Below, piece by piece: positions 42,482 to 52,934 of a DNA stretch of 64,000 nt. Position 1 is the stretch's first letter, and the number at the start of each line of letters is the position of its first letter. The notes beneath the pieces were generated by a model. That model saw only the letters and a program-made list of their open reading frames with translations, did no database searches and was not told the origin of the DNA. The stretch comes from Tubulanus polymorphus (Eukaryota; Nemertea; Palaeonemertea; Tubulaniformes; Tubulanidae), in assembly GCF_964204645.1 (NCBI RefSeq), contig NW_027437436.1, positions 1-64,000 on the forward strand, given 5' to 3'. A program made the position numbers and the translations under genes.

Positions 42482-43810
42482 TTAAAACATAAAATCAATA
42501 TCATCATACTCGAAATCACTATTGGCTTCTTCATTTTCATTTAATTGTTCTTGTATAATTTGTTTCGGTTCTTCCATTTCATTTTTCTCATTTAAATATA
42601 GTTCTATCTTGCGCCACATTTCATCTCGCTCTCTTTGTTTCTTTTTGTTTGTTAATTCATCAAATGGAATTATAATATCTATGTTTAAATTATTTACAAT
42701 CTTATTTAAAAAGAATTCATAATTTATTGAATCTGTTATTCTATTTTCCAAATGATACATTAATATTTGTTTAAATATTTTTTTTTTATTTTCCATATCT
42801 TCTTCTGTTAATTTAGGTTTTTCATAATAATCGTTAAATAATGAATATAAATACATTTTCTTTTGTTTTGTGTTAAATGTTGACGGAATAATTGTTTTTA
42901 TAATATCTTTTTTAGTTATTTCACCATTTTTATTTTCTATTATTTTCATTTTTTCAAGCCATTGCATATATTCTGGTGTATGATCTTCTATAGAAAATAT
43001 TTTAAAAATTTCATCTAGATAATTTAATTTTGGCTCTATGAGAAAATTTCTAGTTTTTTCTTCACCCCATAAATTCTTTTGCCATCCACAATCAACACAA
43101 AATAACACAGTACCTTCTTGTCTTAAGGTCGCATAACTACATTGTGGACATTTTCGTTTATAATTTATTGGTAGTAGATCTTCATTAAGCTCTTGGTATT
43201 TTCTTACGTTTTCTTTATGTTTTATTGTTCTATTATGTAGATTTGAATTACTTGTTGTAATAATCAATTTACAATATTTACAATAATATGTTTTTCTTGT
43301 TAATTCATTATATTGTTTTTCTAACTTTTCAACTGTTTCTTTATTATCTGGTAACGTTTTCTCATATTTTATTTTTTCTAATAAATTATTTTTTCTTTCA
43401 TTGAATTCAGTTTCAAATTTATTAGAAATTTTATCTATATGTACTTTACGAAATTGATGATTCTCCCAATCTTCTATATTTTCAGGGCTATATTTTATTC
43501 GACAAGGCTCGCAGAAATGATCTTTCATATTATCCTTATCATAGAATAAGAAAGGTCTTTTCCAAATAATTTCAGGTTCAACTTCAACAGAATTACTATT
43601 ACTTTCATTACTATCAACATTAGCCGTTGCGCCATTAATTTTACACTTCTCTGAATGTTTTTTAACATAATTTCTTGAGAATAATTTATTACATTTTGGG
43701 CAGTTTAGTTTAGGGGGTTTATAATTTTCTTCATGTTTTTTCATATGTCGAGCCATATTACTTTTTCTTAGAAGTTCACCACAAATTTCGCATGGTATCT
43801 TCTCATCCAT
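42482..43810 (-). CDS. Multi-zinc-finger protein with zinc ribbon (442 aa)
   Basis: Starts MDEKIPCEICGELL after TTTTTCCTTAATAA. N-terminal C2H2-type pairs (CEICGELLRKSNMARHMKKH; CPKCNKLFSRNYVKKH), then CEPC...H...H, CKYC...H..H and a four-cysteine ribbon CPQCSYATLRQEGTVLFCVD (residues about 238-258) followed by an all-helical region. A ribbon plus helical tail recalls VLTF3-like late transcription factors of nucleo-cytoplasmic viruses and virophages. That link is a suggestion only. Ends in an acidic tail (NSDFEYDDIDFMF). Converges on PolB with a 4-bp overlap. Intact. Confidence 0.7.
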   Translation of the reverse strand: MDEKIPCEICGELLRKSNMARHMKKHEENYKPPKLNCPKCNKLFSRNYVKKHSEKCKINGATANVDSNESNSNSVEVEPEIIWKRPFLFYDKDNMKDHFCEPCRIKYSPENIEDWENHQFRKVHIDKISNKFETEFNERKNNLLEKIKYEKTLPDNKETVEKLEKQYNELTRKTYYCKYCKLIITTSNSNLHNRTIKHKENVRKYQELNEDLLPINYKRKCPQCSYATLRQEGTVLFCVDCGWQKNLWGEEKTRNFLIEPKLNYLDEIFKIFSIEDHTPEYMQWLEKMKIIENKNGEITKKDIIKTIIPSTFNTKQKKMYLYSLFNDYYEKPKLTEEDMENKKKIFKQILMYHLENRITDSINYEFFLNKIVNNLNIDIIIPFDELTNKKKQRERDEMWRKIELYLNEKNEMEEPKQIIQEQLNENEEANSDFEYDDIDFMF

Positions 43811-43878
43811 TTATTAAGGAAAAATTTTATTAAAATTAATTTTTAGTGATGAGCGGTAATTTTTTTATGTTATAAATA

Positions 43879-44632
43879 ATGGTAGAATTAAAAGAATACA
43901 GAATATTTGTTGATTCTAGAAAACTTACAAATTATAAATCACATAATTTAATAGTTCAATTAGATAGAGAATTTAAGAATTGTGTTGATTTAAAATTAGT
44001 AAATATAAGTTTATGTAACTCATTTTACAATATATCGGAAAAAAGTCTAGAACATTTAATTTTTTCAATCTTTTACAAAAAAAAGGAATAAATGGTTTTT
44101 TATATATTTAAAACCAGGATTATATAATTTAGATACATTAGCACAAGAAATTAATAGAAAAGCTCGAGCTAAATTAGGAAGTGATTCCGGATTTAGTATT
44201 AGAATTTTAAAAAGTGATAGTTCTAATAAAATAAAGATTAGGTTAGCTAATGACGAACAATTTAAATTTACAGTAAGAAAACCTTTAGGTAAACTGTTAG
44301 GAATTAACCCAGGTATTGTTACAGCATACGCAGAAGGTAAATCAAACTTAATACCTTTTACACATTTTTATATTTATTGCAATTTAATTGACCCAACAAA
44401 AACATTTGAAGCAACTAAAGATACAATTTGTAATTCTGGTTTATTAAATATTTTACCATTAAAAAATGTCAAACAATTTGGAACTCAAATAAATTATAAT
44501 TTAACTGAATGTGATTTCAAACCTTGTATTCCACATTTTAATAATTTTAGATTAGAAATAAGAAATCATAATGGTTATTTAATTGATTTGAATAACTTTC
44601 CTGTGATATATGAATTAGTTATAAGATGTTAA
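43879..44632 (+). pseudogene. Probable small jelly-roll virion protein, one frameshift
   Basis: Opens MVELKEYRIFVDSRKL; LVNISLCNSFYNIS and later LKPGLYNLDTLAQEINRKA follow the pattern of small jelly-roll (penton or minor capsid-like) virion proteins. The frame breaks in an A8 run at 44077-44084: ORF 1 stops at 44,091 and the remainder is open to TAA at 44,632. The start lies after TAATTTTTTTATGTTATAAATA. The identity as penton/minor capsid is inferred from position and pattern. Confidence 0.55.
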
Positions 44633-44654
44633 GAGTAATTTTTTCACTATATAA

Positions 44655-45014
44655 ATGAATATAACTGTTGGACCGAGTATATGTTTTGGATTTGATTTTA
44701 AACGTGAGAAAGAAATGAAATTTAACATTAATGATGTAATTACACATATCAAAAATATAGCATTTTCTAATGAAACAACATTTGAGTATGAAACAACAAT
44801 AGATAAAGAAACTTTAAATGTAGAAAAGATTACTAATTTAATTAGAGAATCTTTAAGATTTTATGAATTAGATGAAGATTTTATCATAGATGATATTAAA
44901 AACATATCAACCAAAATATATGATAATCATAAAAGTAGTAATGAAATAAATGTTGAATTAATCATCACTAAGATAACTAAATATTTTGAAGAAAGTAATT
45001 TTTTTGATAAATAA
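44655..45014 (+). CDS. Unassigned 119-residue protein
   Basis: Starts MNITVGPSICFGFDFKR after TAATTTTTTCACTATATAA. Helical, acidic; no membrane span. The stop codon touches the ATG of the next gene. I do not recognise the family; the position within the virion-gene block suggests a structural or assembly role. Intact. Confidence 0.6.
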   Translation: MNITVGPSICFGFDFKREKEMKFNINDVITHIKNIAFSNETTFEYETTIDKETLNVEKITNLIRESLRFYELDEDFIIDDIKNISTKIYDNHKSSNEINVELIITKITKYFEESNFFDK

Positions 45015-45239
45015 ATGAGTGATAATAAGTGGATAATAACTGGATTATATAATGGAGCATTACTATCAGTTGGAACTGTTGGTTATTCAATGGTATTAAA
45101 AAAAGTATTCAAAATGGGAAGTGTTAATCTTGATAGATTTGATATAAATGATATTTTAAAATTAACATTAGCAGTTACTTTATCTAATTTAACTATTGAT
45201 TATTTAGAAAAAACAAAAATATATATTCCTCCCACATAA
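45015..45239 (+). CDS. Small Polinton membrane protein (74 aa)
   Basis: Starts MSDNKWIITGLYNGALLSVG. A hydrophobic segment in the first third and a second amphipathic one (ILKLTLAVTLSNLTIDYL). Short proteins of this pattern occur repeatedly in animal Polintons in the same block. Function unknown; a role in the virion inner membrane or core is a guess. Starts directly after the previous stop within a TTTTTTTGATAAATAAATG context. Confidence 0.6.
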   Translation: MSDNKWIITGLYNGALLSVGTVGYSMVLKKVFKMGSVNLDRFDINDILKLTLAVTLSNLTIDYLEKTKIYIPPT

Positions 45240-45263
45240 ATGCATAATTTTTTTGCTAAATAA

Positions 45264-45686
45264 ATGGCTTCTGCAATTATAACTATTATAGGATCGGCAA
45301 TTGTTAACGCTTTAGCATTTACTGGTGGTGGTTATTTATTTAAGCATATTGATAAAAATAGTTCATTAGGAGAACAAAGAAGACATAACTTAGCATTAGA
45401 GAAATACAATAAAGCAGCAGAAGAATACAGAGAAAAACGACAAAACTATATGGATTATATTAACAAGGAATTATATGATCAGAAGATTTCACATAGAGAT
45501 TTTCAATCAGTTGATGATGCTATGAGTTTATATAACGCAGTAACCAATAAAGAAAAATTACATCTATACAAACCTAAATTATCAGATTATTATACCCCAA
45601 GTAAAGAACAACAGAAATATGAAATAATATGGATTTTAGGTGGAACTGTTATTGTTATATTTGTAGCATATAAATTTACTAATTAG
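45264..45686 (+). CDS. Polinton protein with two TM ends and coiled coil (140 aa)
   Basis: N-terminal hydrophobic stretch (IITIIGSAIVNALAFTGGGY), then a charged helix (RRHNLALEKYNKAAEEYREK), the conserved LSDYYTPSKEQQ and a C-terminal membrane span (IIWILGGTVIVIFVAYKF). The middle helix plus LSDFY.PS signature is a recurrent uncharacterised Polinton family. Preceded by the TAATTTTTTTGCTAAATAAATG-type start signal. Intact. Confidence 0.65.
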   Translation: MASAIITIIGSAIVNALAFTGGGYLFKHIDKNSSLGEQRRHNLALEKYNKAAEEYREKRQNYMDYINKELYDQKISHRDFQSVDDAMSLYNAVTNKEKLHLYKPKLSDYYTPSKEQQKYEIIWILGGTVIVIFVAYKFTN

Positions 45687-45706
45687 TAATTTTTTTTTCT
45701 AAATAA

Positions 45707-46126
45707 ATGGAAGATAAAGTTGATAGTATTGATATTATTCCTCATGATATAAATAAAACTAAATTGAAAATATATTTAGAAAAACAAATATTAGAATTTG
45801 AAAGTGACTTAAAGATAAAAAAGAAAAAATATTTAAAAAGTAAAATTATATATTATCTTATTATTAGTGGTTCGGTTACAATTAGTTCTGTAATAACATT
45901 TCTAGCAATATTCAGTCCATTAACACCTTTAGCTATATCAATTGGTGTATTAGGATTAAGTTCAAGTGTTTTAACTGGTATAAGTTCAAAATTAAATATA
46001 AAAAGTAATAAAGAAAAAATTAAAACTAATATAAAAGAAATTAATAAATTAAAGAATACACTAGATTATATAATAAGTTTAAATGGTCATATAACAGTTG
46101 AAGAACAAGATTTAGAAAAGAATTAA
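45707..46126 (+). CDS. Two-span membrane protein with flanking helices (139 aa)
   Basis: Starts MEDKVDSIDIIPHDINK. Helical segment, two adjacent hydrophobic spans (IIYYLIISGSVTISSVITFL and SPLTPLAISIGVLGL), then a Lys-rich helix. Start signal AATTTTTTTTTCTAAATAAATG-like. No family recognised; the layout of paired spans between coiled segments suggests an oligomeric membrane protein. Confidence 0.55.
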   Translation: MEDKVDSIDIIPHDINKTKLKIYLEKQILEFESDLKIKKKKYLKSKIIYYLIISGSVTISSVITFLAIFSPLTPLAISIGVLGLSSSVLTGISSKLNIKSNKEKIKTNIKEINKLKNTLDYIISLNGHITVEEQDLEKN

Positions 46127-46153
46127 TAAATTATTAATTTTTTAATTATGTAA

Positions 46154-47557
46154 ATGGTAGATAGTTTTCCAAAAGCTTTCCAATATGATAAATCAATTAA
46201 ATATAATATTCCAGCAATAGATTTTAATAAAGATATTACATATAGAAATGAAGTTTTAGATTCATTAACTAATTTAGAAATTTATGTTACTGAAACTAAT
46301 AATTTTAATGCAAAGATGGAAAATATATTTCATGTATATTTAATTAATTTTAAAAAATTGAAAGATGAAAAACAATGGTTATTAAAATCTAATATGAAGT
46401 ATTGGCAGAACCAATTAAATTTTGCTGTTTATTGTGCAACAACAGGATGTGGAATTAGTTGGAATGATCATTTGAATAATTCTAAATATAAATTAATTCA
46501 AAGTTTATTTAGATTTCATACATACTTTCAAATCAGAATAATATTAAATGAATTAGAGTGCGCTTTACCAGGATCTAGGTATTTTAAAGAATTAGATAAT
46601 AATATTAATTTATCAAAGTTTAATACAATTTGTAATGAATTTAATATAGATATAAATAATTCTGATTTTAGAACAAAAATTGGAACAATAAGATCACGTC
46701 CTTGCCCTAAAAAGATTGCAGAATATTGTGCACTTCCCATACCATCTAATAGTTTGTATAATATCTATAGTAATAAATTAGGTTATGGTAAAATAGAAAC
46801 TAAGGATTTAGAAACATTAAATTTCAATAAATTACCGACATTTTATGATAATTTAAAACAAGAAAACAATAATGGTTGGGTTTATTTCATTTTAGAAAAT
46901 AATGAAGGTTTTACAAAATCAGGTATACAAAGAATAAATCAATCTATTAGAACTTATTTGATATGTATTTTAGGTGCGCAAGTTGAAACAAGATCCCCAA
47001 TAATTGGAAATTTAAATACATCATTTGATACACAGAAACAATTCAAAGTATTATTTGAAGATTCTATTCATAATGATAAAAATAGATCGATTCCAGAAAA
47101 CATTGTAAGATATCAAAATTATTTAGATAAATCTCATGTAAGACTAAATTATTGTATAGGCCCTAATCTATTAATTATTTCTAATGATTTAGTACTAAAG
47201 ATGGGAAACATAATTGGTTACAATAATCTAATTAAAACTGCAACAATAAATAATTCATTTGGATTAAATGATATAAATAAAAAGATTATTACCGCTCCAA
47301 AATTAATGGAAGGTGAAAAAAATAAAAAACACATTCAATCTACAGAAACTAAAACTAAAAATATTAAATTGCATAATGATTCTAAAATAAAAGATTACAA
47401 TACATCAGAAAATATAAAAACTGATAATATTCAACATGATATAATTAAAACTGATAATGATAATAAATTCCATGAAAATACTAAATTAGCTTTAACTTGT
47501 ACAGGAATTGTTATAGGAGGAATATTATATTTTAAATTTTATTTTTTTATTATATAA
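46154..47557 (+). CDS. Conserved Polinton protein with CATTGCGIS motif (467 aa)
   Basis: Starts MVDSFPKAFQYDKSIKYNIP. Contains WQNQLNFAVYCATTGCGIS, then SLFRFHTYFQIRIILNELE, a signature I associate with a large uncharacterised protein of animal Polintons. The C-terminal 100 residues are Lys/Asn/Thr-rich and low-complexity, ending in a membrane span (LALTCTGIVIGGILYF). Probably virion-associated, by position. The TAA is directly followed by the next ATG. Intact. Confidence 0.65.
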   Translation: MVDSFPKAFQYDKSIKYNIPAIDFNKDITYRNEVLDSLTNLEIYVTETNNFNAKMENIFHVYLINFKKLKDEKQWLLKSNMKYWQNQLNFAVYCATTGCGISWNDHLNNSKYKLIQSLFRFHTYFQIRIILNELECALPGSRYFKELDNNINLSKFNTICNEFNIDINNSDFRTKIGTIRSRPCPKKIAEYCALPIPSNSLYNIYSNKLGYGKIETKDLETLNFNKLPTFYDNLKQENNNGWVYFILENNEGFTKSGIQRINQSIRTYLICILGAQVETRSPIIGNLNTSFDTQKQFKVLFEDSIHNDKNRSIPENIVRYQNYLDKSHVRLNYCIGPNLLIISNDLVLKMGNIIGYNNLIKTATINNSFGLNDINKKIITAPKLMEGEKNKKHIQSTETKTKNIKLHNDSKIKDYNTSENIKTDNIQHDIIKTDNDNKFHENTKLALTCTGIVIGGILYFKFYFFII

Positions 47558-48993
47558 ATGGATGTAGAAGGTGGAGAAGATATTGGAATGGATCCTTTAG
47601 ATGAACCTGGTATAACTGATGAACAACAACCTGATTTTAGTGAAACAAGTTTTAATGACGGTAATGCGTCAGGATATAATAATAATTTAAATATGCCTGA
47701 TTATATTAGAAATGCAATTAGAATCACAATTAAATCCTGAAAATTTAGACCCAGATTTAGTAAATCAAGATTTAGATAATTTAAACAAAATACCTAAATT
47801 AGAAGATTTAATTGAAAAATCTAAACTTAACATAAATGATGAAGACGTTGGACTTTTAGCAGATCAATTAAAATTTTTAGATAATGGTAAATGTTACTAT
47901 CGTTTGAAAGGTGATTATTATATTGATATCACTTATAAAAATAATAAAAATAAAATATGATCAGAATCAACTTTAGAAAAATTAAAACCAGATAGAATTA
48001 AAAGAATAAGTAATAGTAATGAAATAACTGATGTTACACAAAAAGAAAGAGATGATAATATAGACGTATTTAAACAAAAAATTAATGAATTATTTGAAAT
48101 AATCAAAAAGAAATCAGAAACAGAAACAACTTCTGAACAGAATATAACTTCCAAAACTAGTAAACTTAAATCAAATAAAGTTTCAATTGAAAAACTTTTA
48201 CCGAATGGATTAATTGATGCAACAGATCAAGAATTAGAAGATTTAGATATATTTTCTGATAAAGCAATTAGAGAGATTATTAGTATAAGAAATGAAGCTG
48301 ATAAAATTGCGCATGATAAAAGTATAAGAGATTTAAAAATTAGAACTTTAGAAAAAGAATTAACTGATAAAAATATAGAAATAGAACAATTAAAATTAGA
48401 TAGAGATAATAAAGTTATTGAAGAAATTGAATTTAAAAAAAAGAAATGCATATTTAGAAAAAGAAATTGATGATTTAGAATATAACATAGAATTACAAAA
48501 AGAAGAAATAAAATTATTATTAAAATCATATGATTATAATATTAATAGATTAAAAGTTATTTTCAAAGATTTATTGATAAAACCAAATTCTGAAATATCA
48601 TTGAAAGATAGAATAAAGTTATTATTTAAATTAGAAGGAATAACAATTCTTTCAATTATAACAGCTGTAACTATGTTATTTACAACAATAGGTTTAGCAA
48701 TATCAAATGCTTTAAAATCTACTCCTACTCCCAATAAACCGGATAAACCCCCGAATGATAATTCTATACAAGATAAAGTTAAAGATGGTTTAAAGAAATT
48801 AGCAAAATATTTATGGGAACTATCTAAAAAATCTGCTGCAGCTTTACCAGGAATTATTGCATCAATTGTTGGTTTTATATTGAAATCTGCTGGGAACATT
48901 CTTAACTTTGCTGCTGAATATATTATTTTATTTTTAATTACGGTTGTAAGTGCTATTATTTTTGGGTTAGTGAATATGATTAAAAATAAATAA
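47558..48993 (+). pseudogene. Long Polinton structural-type gene, three lesions
   Basis: The N-terminus is acidic (MDVEGGEDIGMDPLDEPG). A coiled coil spans about 48,230-48,530, followed by ITILSIITAVTMLFTTIGLA, a proline linker (STPTPNKPDKPPND) and KSAAALPGIIASIVGFILKS with a final membrane span. This last module is a recurrent Polinton family of unknown function. Lesions: frameshift near 47,710, in-frame TGA at 47958-47960 and a shift in an A8 run at 48435-48442. The 191-codon 3' part is still open. Confidence 0.65.
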
Positions 48994-49013
48994 TTAATTT
49001 TTTTGTTAAATAA

Positions 49014-50261
49014 ATGAGTGGGAGTTATATAAGTCCTTCTAAGATTTCTAGAATATCTAATGCTATTAAAGCAGAAAGATCACATCATATAATTACTCAT
49101 AATCCTTCAAATATTAATCCCGATGAAACTTTATATGTTAGAATTCCTCGATTAACACAAAATACTTTTTATGTTCCAAATAGTATTTATCTATCAGCTG
49201 ATATAAAAGTAACTGGTCATGATAATAATTATGTTGTTGATAATGTTGGGAGATATTTGATTAAAAAATTAACTATAAAGATTGGTCCAGAAACAGTTTT
49301 CTCATTAGATGATTATAATTTATTTATGCATTATGAAGATTTATAGTTAACTAAAGAAAATAGAAATAATATGATATTTCAGGGTATTCAATCGGAAAAC
49401 CATAATAAATTAAGATCAGGAGCTAATGACGCAATAGTAACTCGTGCCACAGATAATATGATTAAAAAGATTTATGGAAGCAAATATGAAATTCCATTAG
49501 ACTTTGAATTGATAAATAATAATGCACCTTTATATAAATATTTAATTCAAGAAGATATTATATTTGAGATAACATTTGCTCCTGTAAATGAAATTGTATT
49601 ATCTAGCTTTGTTAAAGATATGGGTTATAAATTATCAAATATATGTTTAGAATATGACACAGTTACTAATGAAAATATTGCTAGCACAATTCAAACTCAA
49701 TACAATCAAGGATTTTCATTATTATATGATTATATTGATAAATTAAAAACTGTAACTATTAATGCAAATGATGAAATAATTAATGAGAATATTAACTTCC
49801 CAAGAAGATCTATTAAAGGTATATTAATATTTTTTACCATTGCAACATATTCTAATGGCGCAATAAAGGTAGATAATTATTATAATCCTGAAATAACAAA
49901 AGTAGAAATAACTATCGAAGGAATAGCATATAAAATATTTTGTCAAGGAATGAGAATGATAGATCAATGGCCAGAAATTAGAAAACATTTTATGAATGAA
50001 AAAGTAAAATCATTTGAAAATTGTAACATTAATCAAATTGATTATTATACCGGCAATAAATATGCATTATGGTTAGATTTAAGAACAACAGAGGATAATT
50101 CATTACATGGTTCTGGGAAAAAACTACAGAACACTAAAGATGGAATACAATTATTCATGGCGAAGAAAACAGGAGACAAAAATTTCAAAATGCAGATTTA
50201 TATTATATCTGACGCACAATTAAATATTGTAAATTCACAATTAGATAGTATTCAATATTAG
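49014..50261 (+). pseudogene. MCP: Major capsid protein (double jelly-roll), one internal stop
   Basis: 415 codons in one frame, interrupted only by TAG at 49344-49346. Conserved features: NPSNINPDETLYVRIPRL near the N-terminus, LIKKLTIKIG, and near the C-terminus YTGNKYALWLDLRTTEDNSL and GSGKKLQNTKDGIQL. These match the hexon-like major capsid protein of Polintons, which forms trimeric capsomers of an icosahedral shell. Start signal TAATTTTTTTGTTAAATAAATG-like. The rest of the frame is clean, so the stop may be a recent mutation. Confidence 0.85.
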
Positions 50262-50291
50262 AAATATAAAGTTAAAATTAAGGATATATAA

Positions 50292-51419
50292 ATGGGTGGT
50301 AAAAAAACTCCTAATACTATAAAACAATATTTAAGAAATTTATATTACAACCCCGAGAGTTCGGTTGCTTATTCTTCTACCAAAAATATATGGCGTCAAG
50401 TAAAACAAGATAAATTAGATAAGACAATCCCACAAAATTTAGTTAAATATAAAGATATAAATGAATTTATGTTAGAACAACCAGCATACACAACACATAA
50501 AAAAATTGTTAGAAAATATAAAACTCGTTAAACTATGGTAAGTTATGTAGATCAACAGTGGCAAGGAGATTTAATTGATATGAAAAATGTTAAGAAAGAT
50601 AATGATGATTATTGGTGGTTATTGAATATAATTGATATTTTTAGTCGTTATGTATGGAGTTTCCCACTTTATAGAAAAGATGCTGTACAAACATCAAATG
50701 TTTTAAGAAAATTTCTTTCGGATGATAAACTAAAACCAGAAAAAATACAATTTGATGATGGAAAAGAGTTTGATAATTCACTTGTTCATGAACTCTTAGA
50801 TAATCATAATATTAAATATTTTTCAACAAAATCGGATAAAAAAGCAGCAGTTGTTGAACGATTTAATAGAACATTAAGAACAAGAATGTGGAAATATTTT
50901 ACAGCAAATAATACTTTTAAATGGATTGATGTTTTACCAAAATTGATAGAAGGATATAATAATTCCTATCATTCTTCTATTGGAATGAAACCTATTGATG
51001 CTAAAAAACCTGAAAATGCTGAAATTGTTTGGAATAATTTATATGGAGCATTTCTTGTAGATGATTTTGGTGAACCTAAATTTAAAGTTGGTCAAAATGT
51101 TAGAATTTCTAAGTATAAAAAGATATTTGACAAAGGATACGATCGAAATTTTACTAGGGAAATATATAAAATAAAAAAGGTAATAACAACAAAACCACAT
51201 GTCTATAAATTAGAAGATTTAGATGGTGAAGAAGTTGATGGCTACTTTTACGAAGAAGAATTAAGTTTAACTACTGAAAATCTACAACAAGAATATAAAA
51301 TTGAAAAAGTATTAAAAACAAAAACTATTAAAAGAAAAAAATATTCTTTAGTAAAATGGGTTGGATGGCCAGATAAATTCAATGAATGGATATTATCAAG
51401 TAAAATTAAAAATATATAA
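50292..51419 (+). pseudogene. INT: Polinton integrase with chromodomain, one internal stop
   Basis: Retrovirus-like DDE integrase: first Asp in QQWQGDLIDM, second in IQFDDGKEF, Glu in AAVVERFNRTL. Spacing between the last two is about 33 residues. The C-terminus is chromodomain-like (YKIEKVLKTKTIKRKKYSLV, then WVGWPDKFNEW), which may steer insertion to certain chromatin. The frame is broken only by TAA at 50529-50531, between the N-terminal helical part and the catalytic core. The homologue at 61,903 is open there. The stop is followed four codons later by an ATG, so a core-only product is conceivable. Confidence 0.9.
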
Positions 51420-52028
51420 ATGAATAAGGAATTATTTATATTTGAGCCTCATAATATGTTAATTTCTGGTGTAACAAATTGTGGAAAAACTTATTTTATA
51501 TTAAATTTATTAGGAACTGTTTATAAAAACTATTTTGATAATATAGTATTATTTTGTCCAACATATGAATTTAATCAAACTTATGATAGTAATATTACTA
51601 GAAATAATAAATTTATTATATTAGATCCTAAAACAGTAAAAGAAAATTTAGATAATTGTATTAAAATAGCAATAGATATTTATAAAGGATCAAATACATT
51701 ATTCATTATAGATGATTGTGCAAATTTACATGATTCAAAAATTAGAGAAAGTGAGTTATGTTATTTAGCTTTTTCTGGTAGACATTTTGGGATAACAACA
51801 TGGGTTTTAAATCAAAAATATAATTCAATTGTTAAAGACTTTAGAGAAAACATTAGATTTCTAGTTTTATTCTACAATAAAGATAGAAAATCGATGAAAA
51901 ATGCACTTGAGGAAAATGATATTATTCCACATGATTTACATAATGAATATATGGATAAGTTGAAAAATATTAAAAGATCAAAATTACTATTTAGATTACA
52001 ACACCCATTTAAATATGAATTTATTTAA
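51420..52028 (+). CDS. ATP: A32-like DNA-packaging ATPase (202 aa)
   Basis: FtsK/HerA-type genome-packaging ATPase of Polintons and related viruses. Walker A GVTNCGKT (residues about 17-24), Walker B NTLFIIDDC (about 93-101) and the arginine-rich DFRENIRFLVLFYNKDRKSM later. Its ATG touches the integrase stop. Intact. It is almost identical in its second half to the ATPase at 62,984, although flanking genes of the two elements have diverged more. Confidence 0.92.
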   Translation: MNKELFIFEPHNMLISGVTNCGKTYFILNLLGTVYKNYFDNIVLFCPTYEFNQTYDSNITRNNKFIILDPKTVKENLDNCIKIAIDIYKGSNTLFIIDDCANLHDSKIRESELCYLAFSGRHFGITTWVLNQKYNSIVKDFRENIRFLVLFYNKDRKSMKNALEENDIIPHDLHNEYMDKLKNIKRSKLLFRLQHPFKYEFI

Positions 52029-52220
52029 ATTCAACTAGCTTGTTAATCTAGTTTAATTCTAGTTACATTCTAGTTGAATTCTAGTTGTTAGTAGTTGGAA
52101 CAAAAATCAACTAGATTTAACAAGAAATAAACAAAAACAACAATATTTCAACTAGCTTGTTAATCTAGTTGAATTCTAGTTACATTCTAGTTGAATTCTA
52201 GTTGCAACATCACAACTAAT
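52029..52220. repeat. Duplicated CTAGTTGAATTCTAG-rich block
   Basis: About 117-bp unit in two copies (from about 52,031 and 52,148), with TTCAACTAGCTTGTTAATCT and several ATTCTAGTT words that pair with each other. Similar TCTAG/ACAAGAAAT words occur in the 700-bp repeats of the decayed element (for example 6,968-7,040), so this non-coding module is shared between elements. Confidence 0.75.
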
Positions 52221-52235
52221 TTTTTTGTTATATAA

Positions 52236-52774
52236 ATGGGAGGTGAAAAGAAAATAAAATCTAAAAATGGTGATGTTCCAATTGAAAAAACTTTAGATGA
52301 TTTAGGAATAACAGAAAACAACTAATTCCAGATGATGGTGCTTTAAATAATGTTACAACAAATGATAATTATGAATATTATCTTTATTCTAAACATCAAT
52401 TAGAAATATTAATAGCATCTGGAAAATGTAAAAATTTTGTCGGTAAAAATTTAACTTATAATGAATTAGATACAATGAAATCAGATGAAATTATTAGATT
52501 ATTTAAGATTTATGAAACCGCGAGAACAGCTAGAATTAATGACGCGATATCAGAAAATGTAGTAAAAGGTTATAGTAAATTATGTAATTATATACTACCA
52601 ATTGAAGATGAAAATAGATTATATTCCGATTTAAAAAATGACTATTTAGTTATGACTGAATTAAATAAATGGATTGGATATTTATCATTTCAATGAGGTG
52701 GATTTATGACATTATTATCAACTGGGGTTATAACATTTTCAAATATTGAAAGTAAAAATATTTCTTTGGATTAA
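52236..52774 (+). pseudogene. Conserved Polinton accessory/virion protein, broken
   Basis: Homologue of the intact 200-residue gene at 60,945. It starts MGGEKKIKSKNGDVPIEKTL after CTAATTTTTTTGTTATATAA. A frameshift near 52,320 and an in-frame TGA at 52694-52696 break it. The conserved part reads IRLFKIYETARTARINDAIS and LKNDYLVMTELNKW. In the second element this gene lies before the integrase, here after the ATPase, so it has moved. Confidence 0.75.
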
Positions 52775-52934
52775 TATTTTAGAAAAAAAGCAAAAAAATA
52801 ATTTTTTTAATTAATTGAATATTAATTGAATATCTCACTACTTTTGTCTATCTATGCGGAGCAATTAAATTGTCCAGATAAGTCATTTCGGATTCTAGAT
52901 ATTCATTATTTTTATTAATTTATCTTTTTTAAAT

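Larger units (their letters stand above)
37655..42485 (+). pseudogene. POLB: Protein-primed DNA polymerase B, broken, intein-containing
   Basis: All family landmarks are present in order. Before the exonuclease lies KCFLWSIIS. The exonuclease motifs are YGDFE (about 38,295), NLSGYDTHLFI (about 38,800) and KSDVMILAD (about 39,300). Polymerase motif A is DANNLYGWAM (about 39,565), motif B LMNNSFYGK (about 40,665), and motif C is split by an intein at 40,965. The zinc-binding CCYCEKRF...DHNH region lies near 38,655-38,717. Lesions: frameshifts near 37,900, 38,716 and 39,292; in-frame TAA at 39478 and 39553; a 612-bp insertion at 39934-40545. The part from 40,536 to 42,485 is open (649 codons). 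Replication by this copy must be dead. The 3' end overlaps the converging gene by 4 bp. Confidence 0.92.
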
